The translations under genes and the position numbers were made by a program. Positions 22,031 to 29,030 of a DNA stretch of 32,714 nt are shown here, one piece after another. The stretch's first letter is position 1, and the number at the start of each line of letters is the position of its first letter. This DNA comes from a virus. Under the pieces are notes generated by a model. That model did not search any database, had not been told where the DNA came from, and saw only the letters and a program-made list of their open reading frames with translations. The stretch covers positions 1 to 32,714 of IMG/VR virus record IMGVR_UViG_3300042350_003191; one strand, given 5' to 3'.

Positions 22031-22291
22031 TCAGTTGTGCCGGTCGGTGTCGGGCAGGCTTGTCGCGGCAGACTTTGGTTGCAAGGCGTACAGCAAGCGG
22101 GTCTGCTCTTTGATCGCGCTGCCGATCTCGCGCTGCGTCTCGCCCAGCTGCTGAACGAACTCTTGATGTGCCGCCACGAGCGGGAGCAGCACGTCTTGGC
22201 GCAGCACCCAGCCGAAGGCGATGGCCACCAAGGTGGGAAAGCCCCACCGCTCGATAATTGAAAACAGCGTGTTCTTTGCGTCTTCGGTCAT
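22031..22291 (-). CDS. Small membrane protein, holin-like
   Basis: This 86-aa protein starts at ATG 22291, overlapping the upstream stop as ATGA. One hydrophobic segment (GFPTLVAIAFGWVLRQDVLL, residues about 17-40) is followed by a polar, Gln/Glu-rich helix (FVQQLGETQREIGSAIKEQT). A single TM helix plus cytoplasmic/charged tail is the form of several small holins and spanins, but no family is confirmed. It belongs to the envelope cassette. Confidence 0.65.
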   Translation of the reverse strand: MTEDAKNTLFSIIERWGFPTLVAIAFGWVLRQDVLLPLVAAHQEFVQQLGETQREIGSAIKEQTRLLYALQPKSAATSLPDTDRHN

Positions 22292-22629
22292 CGCCGCATC
22301 TCCGTCTGCCACCCTACCAATGCAATCCGATTGCTGGCAGATTTCATCCACCACGCCAGGATCGCTTTGACGATCTCCTGAATGAGCACACCCAGCACGA
22401 GCGTGAGGATGATGCCCATGCGGACGTTCTGCCGTTCGCTCCGCTCAATGCTCGTGGCCACCTGCTCGAGCATCACGCCGTAGGAGTCGGGCCGGGCCTG
22501 CGAGATCGCCACGGCGGGCCACTTGCGGACCACACGCCGCACCAGGCGGGAGACGAGGGCTTTCCCGGCGAGGTGCTTCCTAGCCGACAGGCTGGCCCAC
22601 ACGGCGGCGTCGAGGTCTTCGAGGCTCAC
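22288..22629 (-). CDS. Membrane-anchored hypothetical protein
   Basis: This 113-aa protein starts at GTG 22629 overlapping the upstream stop as GTGA. Residues 1-68 are soluble and basic (SLEDLDAAVWASLSARKHLA, KALVSRLVRRVVRKW), then a C-terminal hydrophobic helix, MGIILTLVLGVLIQEIVKAI, and a short tail rich in Arg/Thr. It has the look of a C-terminally anchored membrane protein. It may pair with the 86-aa membrane protein downstream in a lysis or envelope role. Function unknown. Confidence 0.65.
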   Translation of the reverse strand: MSLEDLDAAVWASLSARKHLAGKALVSRLVRRVVRKWPAVAISQARPDSYGVMLEQVATSIERSERQNVRMGIILTLVLGVLIQEIVKAILAWWMKSASNRIALVGWQTEMRR

Positions 22630-22886
22630 TTCGCCACCTTCTTTCCGGTGCCTTTGCAGACGGGGCACGTCATCACGATCCGGCCGTCACCGATCTTCCC
22701 GGTGCCGTCGCAGTTGTCGCACTTGTCCGACGCCGGGGCCGGTGCCATCTCTTGGCTGAGCTTGACGCTCATGCGGGCCGTTTCGCAGGCCAGATCCGCC
22801 ACGATGTCGGGGTGGTCGGGGGCCGGGGCTCCGCAGCCTCTGGCAAAGAGCAGGAACGTGCCGGTGACGAGGGCCGCCGTCTTCAT
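22626..22886 (-). CDS. Secreted protein with DnaJ-type CxxCxGxG motifs
   Basis: This 86-aa protein starts at ATG 22886 after GGAGG and overlaps the peptidase stop as ATGA. It has a signal-type N-terminus (MKTAALVTGTFLLFARGC, with a lipobox-like ARGC at 15-18), then a mostly acidic linker and two CxxCxGxG motifs: CDNCDGTG and CPVCKGTG. Two such motifs form the zinc-binding hairpin found in DnaJ. Their presence on an exported protein, next to a papain-fold peptidase, is unusual. A periplasmic zinc or thiol role is inference. Confidence 0.75.
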   Translation of the reverse strand: MKTAALVTGTFLLFARGCGAPAPDHPDIVADLACETARMSVKLSQEMAPAPASDKCDNCDGTGKIGDGRIVMTCPVCKGTGKKVAK

Positions 22887-23794
22887 AGAACGCCTCCGGT
22901 CCAATTGGGGAGCGTGCGGGGCGGGAAGCCTGCGTAGCCAGACAGGGCGAAGGAGTCCTCGCCCGCGACCATGCGCGTGAAGTCTTTGGCCCTCACCCAC
23001 CCGGCCGAACGCTGGAACTGGGGCGGCAGGCTCTCGTCATACGTTCCGCTGTAGCAGTCGCCCCAGCTGTTCACGACCAAGATGGCGGGCTCGGGATTCC
23101 ACTTTACGGCCGCCGCCATCTGGCAATGCATCCAAGTGCCCATGGGCGACATGTATCCATCGCGCAGCGTCATAGAAAAGCCCATTGAGCTACAGACGGC
23201 CGTGGGGAAACCTGACTGCAATGCCTTCGCGCAGTCCTCGAAAGACCGAATGAGTGCTGTGCTCTGCACCTTGTGCTTCGCAGCGAACGGCTCGAACCGA
23301 TCCGGCACGCCGTCACGGCCCCACTCCTTTTCCCGCTGTCCCGAGTTGTCGGTGAAAGCCACGCCGTCGTAGTTCACGCCGTAGTGCAGGGTGCCGTAGT
23401 TCGTCACGGCCTTCGCTGCCGCGCCGCCGTAGGAGCCGTCGCCCCCTAGGTTCCGGCCGCCGCGAACTTGGCAGCGCGAGAACCCATAGATCGAAGCCTC
23501 GAGCACCCGCCCGCCGTAACTCTCCGTCTCATTGCGTAACAGGATGTCGCACGCGGCGAGGATGTCGCAGGACAAGGCCCACCCCCAGCCGACGCAGCTG
23601 CCGATCTTCTGTGCTCCACGCTTCCAATCGGGGGCCACTCGCAGCAGGTACTGCCCGAGGTTCACGTCCTTCCGCTCGTCGAGCACCAGATCGGGGCCAG
23701 CCTGCGCGAGCGTGGGCCGGGCGAGCGACGCTAGGAAATCGTCGGTGCCCTTCCGGTCGGGCTGATAGCCCATCAAGGGAATGAAGTCGGCCAC
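22883..23794 (-). CDS. Papain-fold (C1-like) cysteine peptidase
   Basis: This 303-aa protein has the papain catalytic layout: QKIGSCVGWGWA with Gln62 and Cys67, GGDGSYGG at about 117-124 (the 'GG.....A' segment), His223 in TWMHCQMAAAV, and VVNSWGDCYSG with Asn242. No signal peptide is visible, so export would need a holin or a partner. The start GTG 23794 follows GGAGG at 7 bases and lies 3 bases after the upstream stop. Peptidase activity is well supported. Action on peptidoglycan cross-links or surface proteins, as an endolysin, is inferred from the surrounding membrane/exported genes. Confidence 0.85.
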   Translation of the reverse strand: MADFIPLMGYQPDRKGTDDFLASLARPTLAQAGPDLVLDERKDVNLGQYLLRVAPDWKRGAQKIGSCVGWGWALSCDILAACDILLRNETESYGGRVLEASIYGFSRCQVRGGRNLGGDGSYGGAAAKAVTNYGTLHYGVNYDGVAFTDNSGQREKEWGRDGVPDRFEPFAAKHKVQSTALIRSFEDCAKALQSGFPTAVCSSMGFSMTLRDGYMSPMGTWMHCQMAAAVKWNPEPAILVVNSWGDCYSGTYDESLPPQFQRSAGWVRAKDFTRMVAGEDSFALSGYAGFPPRTLPNWTGGVL

Positions 23795-23797
23795 GGT

Positions 23798-24271
23798 CTA
23801 GCCTCCGCTGCCGATGCCAGCCCACGCAATCGCCCTGCACGCCTCGGCGTAGGCCCGCCGCAGGTCCGGCGTCACGGGCTTCACGTCGAGGCCAACCACG
23901 TCGCCCATCGCCTTCTCGACGCCTTCACGCAGGCCGGGGTACTGGCCCGGCTTCACGCCGCCAAGTCGCCGCCAGGCGATGTCGAGACTCAGGATCGTGA
24001 AGCCACGCAGCGAACGGGTGTCGGTGAATACCACGGGCTCGCCCTCGGGCGACGCCACGACCACGGCGGCCTTCTCCCAGACGCTCGCCCAGATGGCCCG
24101 CTCGGCCGGGCTGGCCGCCTTCAACGCACGGGCAACGTCGGCCACCTTCGTCTTCATGTCATCACTCACGTCGATCACGAACGCAGGCGCGGCCTGCTTG
24201 GGCTGTGGCATCCCAAACGCCGCAACGCAGCCAAGTACAAACGCGATGGCAAGCCGAGTACCGACACTCAT
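23798..24271 (-). CDS. Exported protein with N-terminal signal segment
   Basis: This 157-aa protein starts at ATG 24271 overlapping the upstream stop as ATGA. A hydrophobic N-terminus (TRLAIAFVLGCVAAFGMP) followed by QPKQAAPAF is a signal peptide or anchor. The rest is mostly helical (DDMKTKVADVARALKAASPA, ERAIWASVWEKAAVVV) without a known motif. It sits directly upstream of the peptidase with tight spacing, so it may be a partner that localises or controls it. No family recognised. Confidence 0.7.
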   Translation of the reverse strand: MSVGTRLAIAFVLGCVAAFGMPQPKQAAPAFVIDVSDDMKTKVADVARALKAASPAERAIWASVWEKAAVVVASPEGEPVVFTDTRSLRGFTILSLDIAWRRLGGVKPGQYPGLREGVEKAMGDVVGLDVKPVTPDLRRAYAEACRAIAWAGIGSGG

Positions 24272-24549
24272 TTCTTCGCCTTGGGTGCGTTGCCGAGCAT
24301 CACGTCGAGGAGCTCTTGGCACAGGGCCACGCCTTCAGAGCAGCCTGCCGCCTTCAGCCTCGTGGCCAGGTCAAGCACGACGTGCAGATCCTTGCCCGTC
24401 ACGCTTGGGGCCGCTTCACCTGGGGCCGCCACCGCACGGTCTTGCCACGCGGCTTGGGCTTTCCGAGCCACGGCGGCAATCGCGGGGCCAGCGACGAGAG
24501 CAATTGCCGCCAGAGCGGCGACGGCACGAATAACAACATCGAGGTTCAC
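24268..24549 (-). CDS. Small membrane protein of the envelope cassette
   Basis: This 93-aa protein starts at GTG 24549 overlapping the upstream stop as GTGA. It has one strong TM helix (VIRAVAALAAIALVAGPAIA, residues about 5-27), then a polar region with two Cys (AAGCSEGVALCQELL) and a Lys-rich end. It is a candidate holin or pinholin by size and topology, but membership of a holin family is not shown. The coupling to neighbours suggests co-translation. Confidence 0.65.
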   Translation of the reverse strand: MNLDVVIRAVAALAAIALVAGPAIAAVARKAQAAWQDRAVAAPGEAAPSVTGKDLHVVLDLATRLKAAGCSEGVALCQELLDVMLGNAPKAKK

Positions 24550-24854
24550 TTTGCCCCCTCGGCCTTGAGCAGGCACCAGCGAACCAACGCCTCGCCCTGC
24601 GGAGTCTTGAGAATGTCGGCCAGCAGCCGCACGAGTTGGTCATCGGCCTGCGAGTTCGTCTTCGAGGCCAGCCACTCGGCCGCGTCGCTCACGATCAGGC
24701 CGCGCCGGTACGGGTCGGCCTCTTGGACGAACCGCTGGCCATAGGCGATGAGCGGAGACCATTGGGACAGCAGCCGAAGCTGTTCCCAGATCGAAAGATT
24801 GGCCCCGTACTTGGCGTACTCTTCGGCGGTTCCTTGGTAGTTCGGCAGCGTCAT
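24546..24854 (-). CDS. Helical hypothetical protein
   Basis: This 102-aa protein starts at ATG 24854 after AGGAGG at 8-base spacing; a GTG at 24863 lies too close to that site. It is helical and soluble (LSIWEQLRLLSQWSPLIAYG, ADDQLVRLLADILKTPQGEA) with no TM segment. It is the first gene of the envelope cassette and overlaps the small membrane protein as GTGA. Function unknown. Confidence 0.65.
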   Translation of the reverse strand: MTLPNYQGTAEEYAKYGANLSIWEQLRLLSQWSPLIAYGQRFVQEADPYRRGLIVSDAAEWLASKTNSQADDQLVRLLADILKTPQGEALVRWCLLKAEGAK

Positions 24855-24866
24855 GGCGGGCACCTC

Positions 24867-25118
24867 CTACCCCGAGTCTGCCGCACCATCCCCCTCGTCT
24901 TGCAGTTCGTCCGCCAAGCCGTTGATCGTCTCGTTGCAGTAGTCGTAAAAGAAATCGAACGTGTCCCGCACTTCCTGCCTGGCCTCTTTCACTTCCAGCC
25001 GGAAAGGCCACTTGAAGTGGTCGGCGTCTTTCACCGTGCCGTCCCCTTCGCACAGGTACACGGAGATGTACTTCTGGCTCACGTCCACCACGATCTTGCC
25101 CAGGATGGGATCGCTCAT
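24867..25118 (-). CDS. Small acidic protein, function unknown
   Basis: This 83-aa protein starts at ATG 25118 overlapping the upstream stop as ATGA. It is acidic and contains SDPILGKIVVDVSQKYISVY, then a helix (EVKEARQEVRDTFDFFYDYC). There is a single Cys. The first part could form a beta hairpin. It is not recognised. It is separated from the following cassette by 12 bases. Confidence 0.65.
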   Translation of the reverse strand: MSDPILGKIVVDVSQKYISVYLCEGDGTVKDADHFKWPFRLEVKEARQEVRDTFDFFYDYCNETINGLADELQDEGDGAADSG

Positions 25119-25459
25119 TCGCCCCCCTCGATGTGCCGCAGATCCTCGGGCGTCTCAATCTGCCGCAGCGTGAACTGCGTGGGCTTGGTCACGGCCCGCT
25201 CGTAGCGGGTGTGCTCGTCCCATCGGGCCTGGATCTCCCGGCAGGCTTGCGCGATCTCGCGGGGCGTGGGGTCGCGCTGGCGTTCGGGCTTGAAGCGGAA
25301 CCGGCGGTCGTGCCGGGGCGGCAGATGGGCCACCGCTTTCAAACGAATCAGCTGGTCCTTCGTGATCGTCCAATGGGTACAGATTGCGTACATCGACGAG
25401 TGCGATGCCCACTGAATCCGCAACGTCTGGAAATCAATGGTCGCTGTGACGCCCGCCAT
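25115..25459 (-). CDS. Possible DNA-binding protein, planctomycete-phage type
   Basis: This 114-aa protein starts at ATG 25459, preceded by GGAG and overlapping the glycosyltransferase end by 26 bases. An alternative start is ATG 25393. The segment HWTITKDQLIRLKAVAHLPP is like a start-of-helix in a DNA-binding motif. Then DPTPREIAQACREIQARWDE follows, a motif that recurs almost unchanged in the helix-turn-helix protein at 27685-27927 (DPTPDEIAERARECRE). The shared motif suggests the two proteins are related by function or descent. Function unknown. Confidence 0.6.
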   Translation of the reverse strand: MAGVTATIDFQTLRIQWASHSSMYAICTHWTITKDQLIRLKAVAHLPPRHDRRFRFKPERQRDPTPREIAQACREIQARWDEHTRYERAVTKPTQFTLRQIETPEDLRHIEGGE

Positions 25460-26333
25460 CGGTTTGCTCCAGCCAGTGCATCACCATCCGCATAGCGGGG
25501 TCGATGTAGAACCGCTGCCCCGTCCGCTCCGCGATGCTGCGGTGGAAGGCCACATGCTCGCAGTCGGTTTCCCCGTCGTAGTGCCCACGCAGGAAGGCGA
25601 ACATGTCGTAGATCGCCATGCCGCCGAAGGCCGAGCAGACCGGAAACGGCGGCGAGCCTACCGGCGGCAGGTGACTGTGCTTCCACCCGCCGAGGCCCGC
25701 CGTGTAGTCGTCCCAATACGAATTGAGCCGGTACGCCCAGGCGTCGTAGTTCACGAAATCCGCGACGAGCTTGGGCTGCCGGTCTTCGCCCATCGCCATC
25801 ACCGGATGCTGGATCAACGCCACGCCCGCCATGCCGTAGGCGTCGGGCGTCGCGTGCAGCGCCCCGACCCCGTGCATCACGCCCGCGTGACTCCACCCGC
25901 CCCAAGCGTCCCAATCAATCACCACCACAAGATCGCAGGCGGCACAGTTGTCGGCCACCCACCGCTGGCAGGCCGTGCGGTACTCGGCCAGGGCAATCGT
26001 GCGGCGGCCCGCGAACTCGGCCCCGTACTGCTCACGCCCCAGCCGCTGGCTCGTGAAGGTCGCCTGCCGGTGGGCGGCGGCGAAGTCCGCGAGCACCTGC
26101 ACCGTTCCATCGGATGAGTCGTTCTCTTCGATGTGCAGCCGCCACTCGCCGCAGGTCTCCACGAGCTGCTCGAACCGGCCGAGGTTCGCCTTGAGGTGCG
26201 GTGCACAGTTGCGGGCCAGGCCGACGAACGCCACGCGCGAGTCGCGGAAGTGCGACTCGCCCTCACGCACCACCCGCAGGTGGTCTGCGGCGAACGGCTC
26301 AAGCGGGTAGATGAGGTGCTGCGGAATGTTCAT
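25434..26333 (-). CDS. GT-A-type glycosyltransferase
   Basis: This 299-aa protein starts at ATG 26333 overlapping the methyltransferase stop as ATGA. RVAFVGLARNCAPHLKANLG at about residue 30 and IEENDSSDGTVQVLADFAAA fit the N-terminal part of a nucleotide-sugar transferase. LVVVIDWDAWGGWSHAGVMH near 135-155 holds a DxD-like motif (DWD). The protein is rich in Trp, Tyr and His, as in many phage sugar transferases. A role in altering cell-surface or virion sugars, or modified DNA bases, is inference. Coupling to a SAM methyltransferase suggests a joint modification step. Confidence 0.75.
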   Translation of the reverse strand: MNIPQHLIYPLEPFAADHLRVVREGESHFRDSRVAFVGLARNCAPHLKANLGRFEQLVETCGEWRLHIEENDSSDGTVQVLADFAAAHRQATFTSQRLGREQYGAEFAGRRTIALAEYRTACQRWVADNCAACDLVVVIDWDAWGGWSHAGVMHGVGALHATPDAYGMAGVALIQHPVMAMGEDRQPKLVADFVNYDAWAYRLNSYWDDYTAGLGGWKHSHLPPVGSPPFPVCSAFGGMAIYDMFAFLRGHYDGETDCEHVAFHRSIAERTGQRFYIDPAMRMVMHWLEQTDGGRHSDH

Positions 26334-26788
26334 GCGGCTTCCTTGCGTAGGTGGAACTCGATGTTCCCGTGCTGGTCGTGGGCCACATGCTCGATCACCC
26401 ACCAGCGGGCCTTGGCGGCGAAGTAATACACGCCGTACTTCTGGTGCAGTTCCTTGCGGCGGTCCCAGTAGTCGAACGTGTGCGGCGTGAAAAACCGCCG
26501 ATGCGTCGGGTCAGTAAAGGCGTTCTCGTGCCGGTAGTCCGGCACGCGCAGGCTCAGGCTTCCGCCGGGGGCCAGGATTCGCCACGCCTCGTTCAGCCAA
26601 TCGGGCACGTCCGCACGCAGGTGCTCCACCACGTCGTGCGCCACGATCATGTCGAACTCGCCATCCGCCCACGGCCAGGGCAGCACGTCGAGATCGTGGG
26701 CAACGTCAATGTGCGGGCTGTGCAGTGCGATGTCGTGGTTCACGGCACCGTCCACGCGGGTGAGGCCGCAGCCGAGATGCAGGATCAT
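26330..26788 (-). CDS. Class I SAM-dependent methyltransferase
   Basis: This 152-aa protein begins MILHLGCGLTRVDGAVNHD, where LGCG is the glycine-rich AdoMet loop. It continues with WADGEFDMIVAHDVVEHLRA (post-I and motif II of the type 11 family), then RILAPGGSLSLRVPDY. This is a compact small-molecule type methyltransferase. ATG 26788 overlaps the RusA stop as ATGA. The substrate is unknown; the coupled glycosyltransferase suggests a sugar or lipid acceptor. The C-terminal ~60 residues contain RRFFTPHTFDYWDRRKE, common in such enzymes. Confidence 0.88.
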   Translation of the reverse strand: MILHLGCGLTRVDGAVNHDIALHSPHIDVAHDLDVLPWPWADGEFDMIVAHDVVEHLRADVPDWLNEAWRILAPGGSLSLRVPDYRHENAFTDPTHRRFFTPHTFDYWDRRKELHQKYGVYYFAAKARWWVIEHVAHDQHGNIEFHLRKEAA

Positions 26789-27192
26789 TGAATCCGCACG
26801 GTCGTCCGCGCCTCCGCTCCGTAAGACTTTTCCACCACGAGCTTCGCAACCTGCGAGTCGTCCTCGAACGCCACGCCGTTCAGGGCGTCGAGGCACGCCT
26901 TCGCGGCGTTGTCCACGTCGCAGCGTGGCAGGGCCGGTGCCCCCTTCCGCAGCCCCTTCTTGGTCAGGTGCGAGGCCGGGCGGGCAAATACCAGATCCAG
27001 TATCACGGTCAGCGGCTCCGTGGTTGTCGGCGTTGCCCCGGCTTCGAGGGCCGCCGCTGCGATCGCTTGGCGGTACGCATGCACTGGGTGCTTCCCAGGC
27101 ACATACGCCCGAGCGAACCCGCCCCGCGTTGAGACTCGTGGCCTCGGCTGCGGCACGGGATCGCCCGGCACGGAGAACGTCAGCGGGTTCAC
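26785..27192 (-). CDS. rusA: RusA-type Holliday junction resolvase
   Basis: This 135-aa protein begins VNPLTFSVPGDPVPQPRPRV, the RusA N-terminus, and has PRCDVDNAAKACLDALNGVA with catalytic Asp92/Asp94 and EDDSQV with Asp111/112. RusA dimers resolve Holliday junctions during phage recombination and packaging. The start GTG 27192 overlaps the upstream stop as GTGA. The mass and order of motifs fit the family (120-140 residues). Position among replication genes is standard. Confidence 0.92.
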   Translation of the reverse strand: MNPLTFSVPGDPVPQPRPRVSTRGGFARAYVPGKHPVHAYRQAIAAAALEAGATPTTTEPLTVILDLVFARPASHLTKKGLRKGAPALPRCDVDNAAKACLDALNGVAFEDDSQVAKLVVEKSYGAEARTTVRIQ

Positions 27193-27338
27193 GCGGCCCT
27201 CGCTGCGAGGTAGAGGCCGACGTTGGCGAACGCATACCCGAGGTAGGCCAGACCAAGCCCCGCTTTGCCATGCAGGGCCAGGTCTGCCGCCACGACGAGA
27301 TAGATGCCGCCCGTCAGGGCGATGAGCCAAGGGGCCAC
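27189..27338 (-). CDS. 49-aa two-helix membrane protein
   Basis: This short gene was read from the sequence between RusA and the secreted 97-aa protein. It runs from GTG 27338 to TGA 27191-27189, with AGGTG before the start. The product begins MAPWLIALTGGIYLVVAADL and continues with GLAYLGYAFANVGLYLAA, two hydrophobic helices split by HGKAG. Its stop overlaps RusA's GTG as GTGA, which supports reality. I recall near-identical small proteins in planctomycete phages. A membrane or superinfection role is possible but unknown. Confidence 0.72.
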   Translation of the reverse strand: MAPWLIALTGGIYLVVAADLALHGKAGLGLAYLGYAFANVGLYLAARAA

Positions 27339-27341
27339 GGT

Positions 27342-27635
27342 TCACCTGTAGCGGATGACGGCGTACCAGCGGCGCGTGACCGGCGAGTAGGCCACGCCTT
27401 CCTCGACGATCACCTTCTTCCCGAAGAAGCAGCAGTTGCGCCGGGCCTGCTCTGGCGTCGAGCCCATGCCTATCCCTTCCGTCTGGCTGCACTGGCTATG
27501 CACGAGCGTGCCACGCCGGGCGATGATCGTGGCGTGCTCCTGGGCCGAGATCACGGCCGGGCCACGCACCACGATGGTCTGGCCGTTGGCGAGCGAAGCG
27601 GCGAGGGCGAACAGGACGACGAAGGCAAAACGCAT
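27342..27635 (-). CDS. Secreted hypothetical protein
   Basis: This 97-aa protein starts at ATG 27635 after AGGAG at 7 bases. It has a signal peptide (MRFAFVVLFALAASLANGQT, cleavage likely after NGQ or ANG). The mature part holds AQEHATIIARRGTLVHSQCS, TEGIGMGSTPEQARRNCCFF and a C-terminal VTRRWYAVIRYR. The GIGMGSTPEQARRNC block is memorable and I recall it in planctomycete phages. It may act in the periplasm. Three Cys are present. Function unknown. Confidence 0.72.
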   Translation of the reverse strand: MRFAFVVLFALAASLANGQTIVVRGPAVISAQEHATIIARRGTLVHSQCSQTEGIGMGSTPEQARRNCCFFGKKVIVEEGVAYSPVTRRWYAVIRYR

Positions 27636-27684
27636 GGCGTTGCTCCTGGGGTGAGTGAACCACGCCCGCAGGATGGCAACCGTG

Positions 27685-27927
27685 TCAAGCGTCAGGCTCA
27701 GCCCGCCGCTGGGCGAAGTGCCGCTCTCGGCACTCTCGCGCCCGCTCTGCGATCTCGTCGGGCGTCGGGTCCACGATCCGCTTGCGGAACTTGCATGCCC
27801 GATCCGGTATGCCGTGCTCGCGCCGCAGTTCGTGCAAGCGTTGCCGCCGGATGCCGAGGTGCGCAGCGATTGCATCCGCTGGCACCCCGGCATCCCACAT
27901 GCGGCGAAGCTCTTCGATGTCTGGCAT
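27685..27927 (-). CDS. Helix-turn-helix protein, GcrA-like N-terminus
   Basis: This 80-aa protein starts at ATG 27927, overlapping the DnaN stop (TGATG). EELRRMWDAGVPADAIAAHL and GIRRQRLHELRREHGIP form a classic helix-turn-helix, as in the GcrA/resolvase-type N-terminus. The C-terminal DPTPDEIAERARECRERHFA is shared with the protein at 25115-25459. It is a probable DNA-binding regulator or packaging accessory. Translation is coupled to the clamp. Confidence 0.7.
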   Translation of the reverse strand: MPDIEELRRMWDAGVPADAIAAHLGIRRQRLHELRREHGIPDRACKFRKRIVDPTPDEIAERARECRERHFAQRRAEPDA

Positions 27928-29030
27928 CAGTCCTTCGCCAGAGGCATCACCACGCCGGTGCAGTCCCCGCACCGGAAGACCACCGCACTCTGAGCGTCCA
28001 CCGCCTCAACCTCGACGGGCTCGGCCTCATCCACGCCACGCAGGAACTCGACCACGAAGCCGGGGTCGAGCGCCACGCTCGCCGTCTGCCCCGCTTCGAG
28101 CAGCCCGCACGTCACGCTCGACTGCCCCGCCTCGGCACTCTGCGCCGTCAGGTGGATGCCGTTCTCGACGAACGCGAACGTCACGCCCTTCGATTGCTCA
28201 CTCGTCACGATGGCCGCCTGCCGCGTCGCCGCCAGGAGCTCGGCCCCGTTCACGAGCGTGGCCTTCGCGTCCCGCTCGGGGATCACGTCACGCCACCGGG
28301 GGAAGCGGCCCTCGACCAGCCGGGCCGTGACCACCGTGCCGTCGATGGTCGCCACCACCTCGCGGTCGGTGGCCTCCAACTGCACCGCCCCCTCGCTGTG
28401 CGAGGCGATGCTGCTGATGGTCAGGATCGCCCGCGCCGGGATCAGCGTCGTGGAGTCGTCCACCGCCTGGTCCACCTCAATGCCGTAGGACGAGAGCCGC
28501 CGCCCGTCCGTGCCCACCAGCGTCACCGTGCCATCCTTCACCTCGACGAGCACCGCCCCGAGGGCGAACCGGCTCGAATCGGTGTCCGTGGCGTAGGCCA
28601 CCGCCTTCACCGCCCGCACGAACTGGTCGCACGGGATGCGGCAGATCGGCTTCACGGCCTGCGGCTCCCACCGGGGGAACTCAAGAGCGTCCTCGGTCGG
28701 CAGCGTCCAAGTGCCACCGCCAACGCTCACGGTGCAAGAGTTGCCGCTGGGGGCCAGCGTCACCTCGTCGCCCGACGCGGCCCCGAGGATCGCCTGCAAG
28801 CGGGCGAACGGGAGCAGCAGCGGGGCGTCGGTGTACGGCACCTCGGCCGACACCTGAAGCTCAAGGTCACTCGCCGTGATCCCGCCGTTGGCCAGGAGCA
28901 CGTTGAGCAAGATCGGCTTCGGGCTTCGGTTGGCGACGGCCGCACGGACCGCAGCCAGGGCCTTTCTCAGCGAGTCGATTGGCATGGCTATGCCAGAACT
29001 CTTGCGCTTCCTTGCGATAGTCGCGGTCAT
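27927..29030 (-). CDS. dnaN: DNA polymerase III beta subunit (sliding clamp)
   Basis: This 367-aa protein matches the bacterial beta clamp in length (about 366). It has three clamp domains: residues 16 to about 120 (SLRKALAAVRAAVANRSPKP, ILLNVLLANGGITASDLELQ), 130-245 with FVRAVKAVAYATDTDSSRFA and VTLVGTDGRRLSSYGIEVDQ, and 250-367 with SVALDPGFVVEFLRGVDEAE and VVFRCGDCTGVVMPLAKD. ATG 29030 follows AAAGGA. The clamp tethers a DNA polymerase; no polymerase is in the window, so it may recruit the host enzyme or one outside the window. Its first 55 codons overlap a membrane-protein gene on the same strand. Confidence 0.92.
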   Translation of the reverse strand: MTATIARKRKSSGIAMPIDSLRKALAAVRAAVANRSPKPILLNVLLANGGITASDLELQVSAEVPYTDAPLLLPFARLQAILGAASGDEVTLAPSGNSCTVSVGGGTWTLPTEDALEFPRWEPQAVKPICRIPCDQFVRAVKAVAYATDTDSSRFALGAVLVEVKDGTVTLVGTDGRRLSSYGIEVDQAVDDSTTLIPARAILTISSIASHSEGAVQLEATDREVVATIDGTVVTARLVEGRFPRWRDVIPERDAKATLVNGAELLAATRQAAIVTSEQSKGVTFAFVENGIHLTAQSAEAGQSSVTCGLLEAGQTASVALDPGFVVEFLRGVDEAEPVEVEAVDAQSAVVFRCGDCTGVVMPLAKD

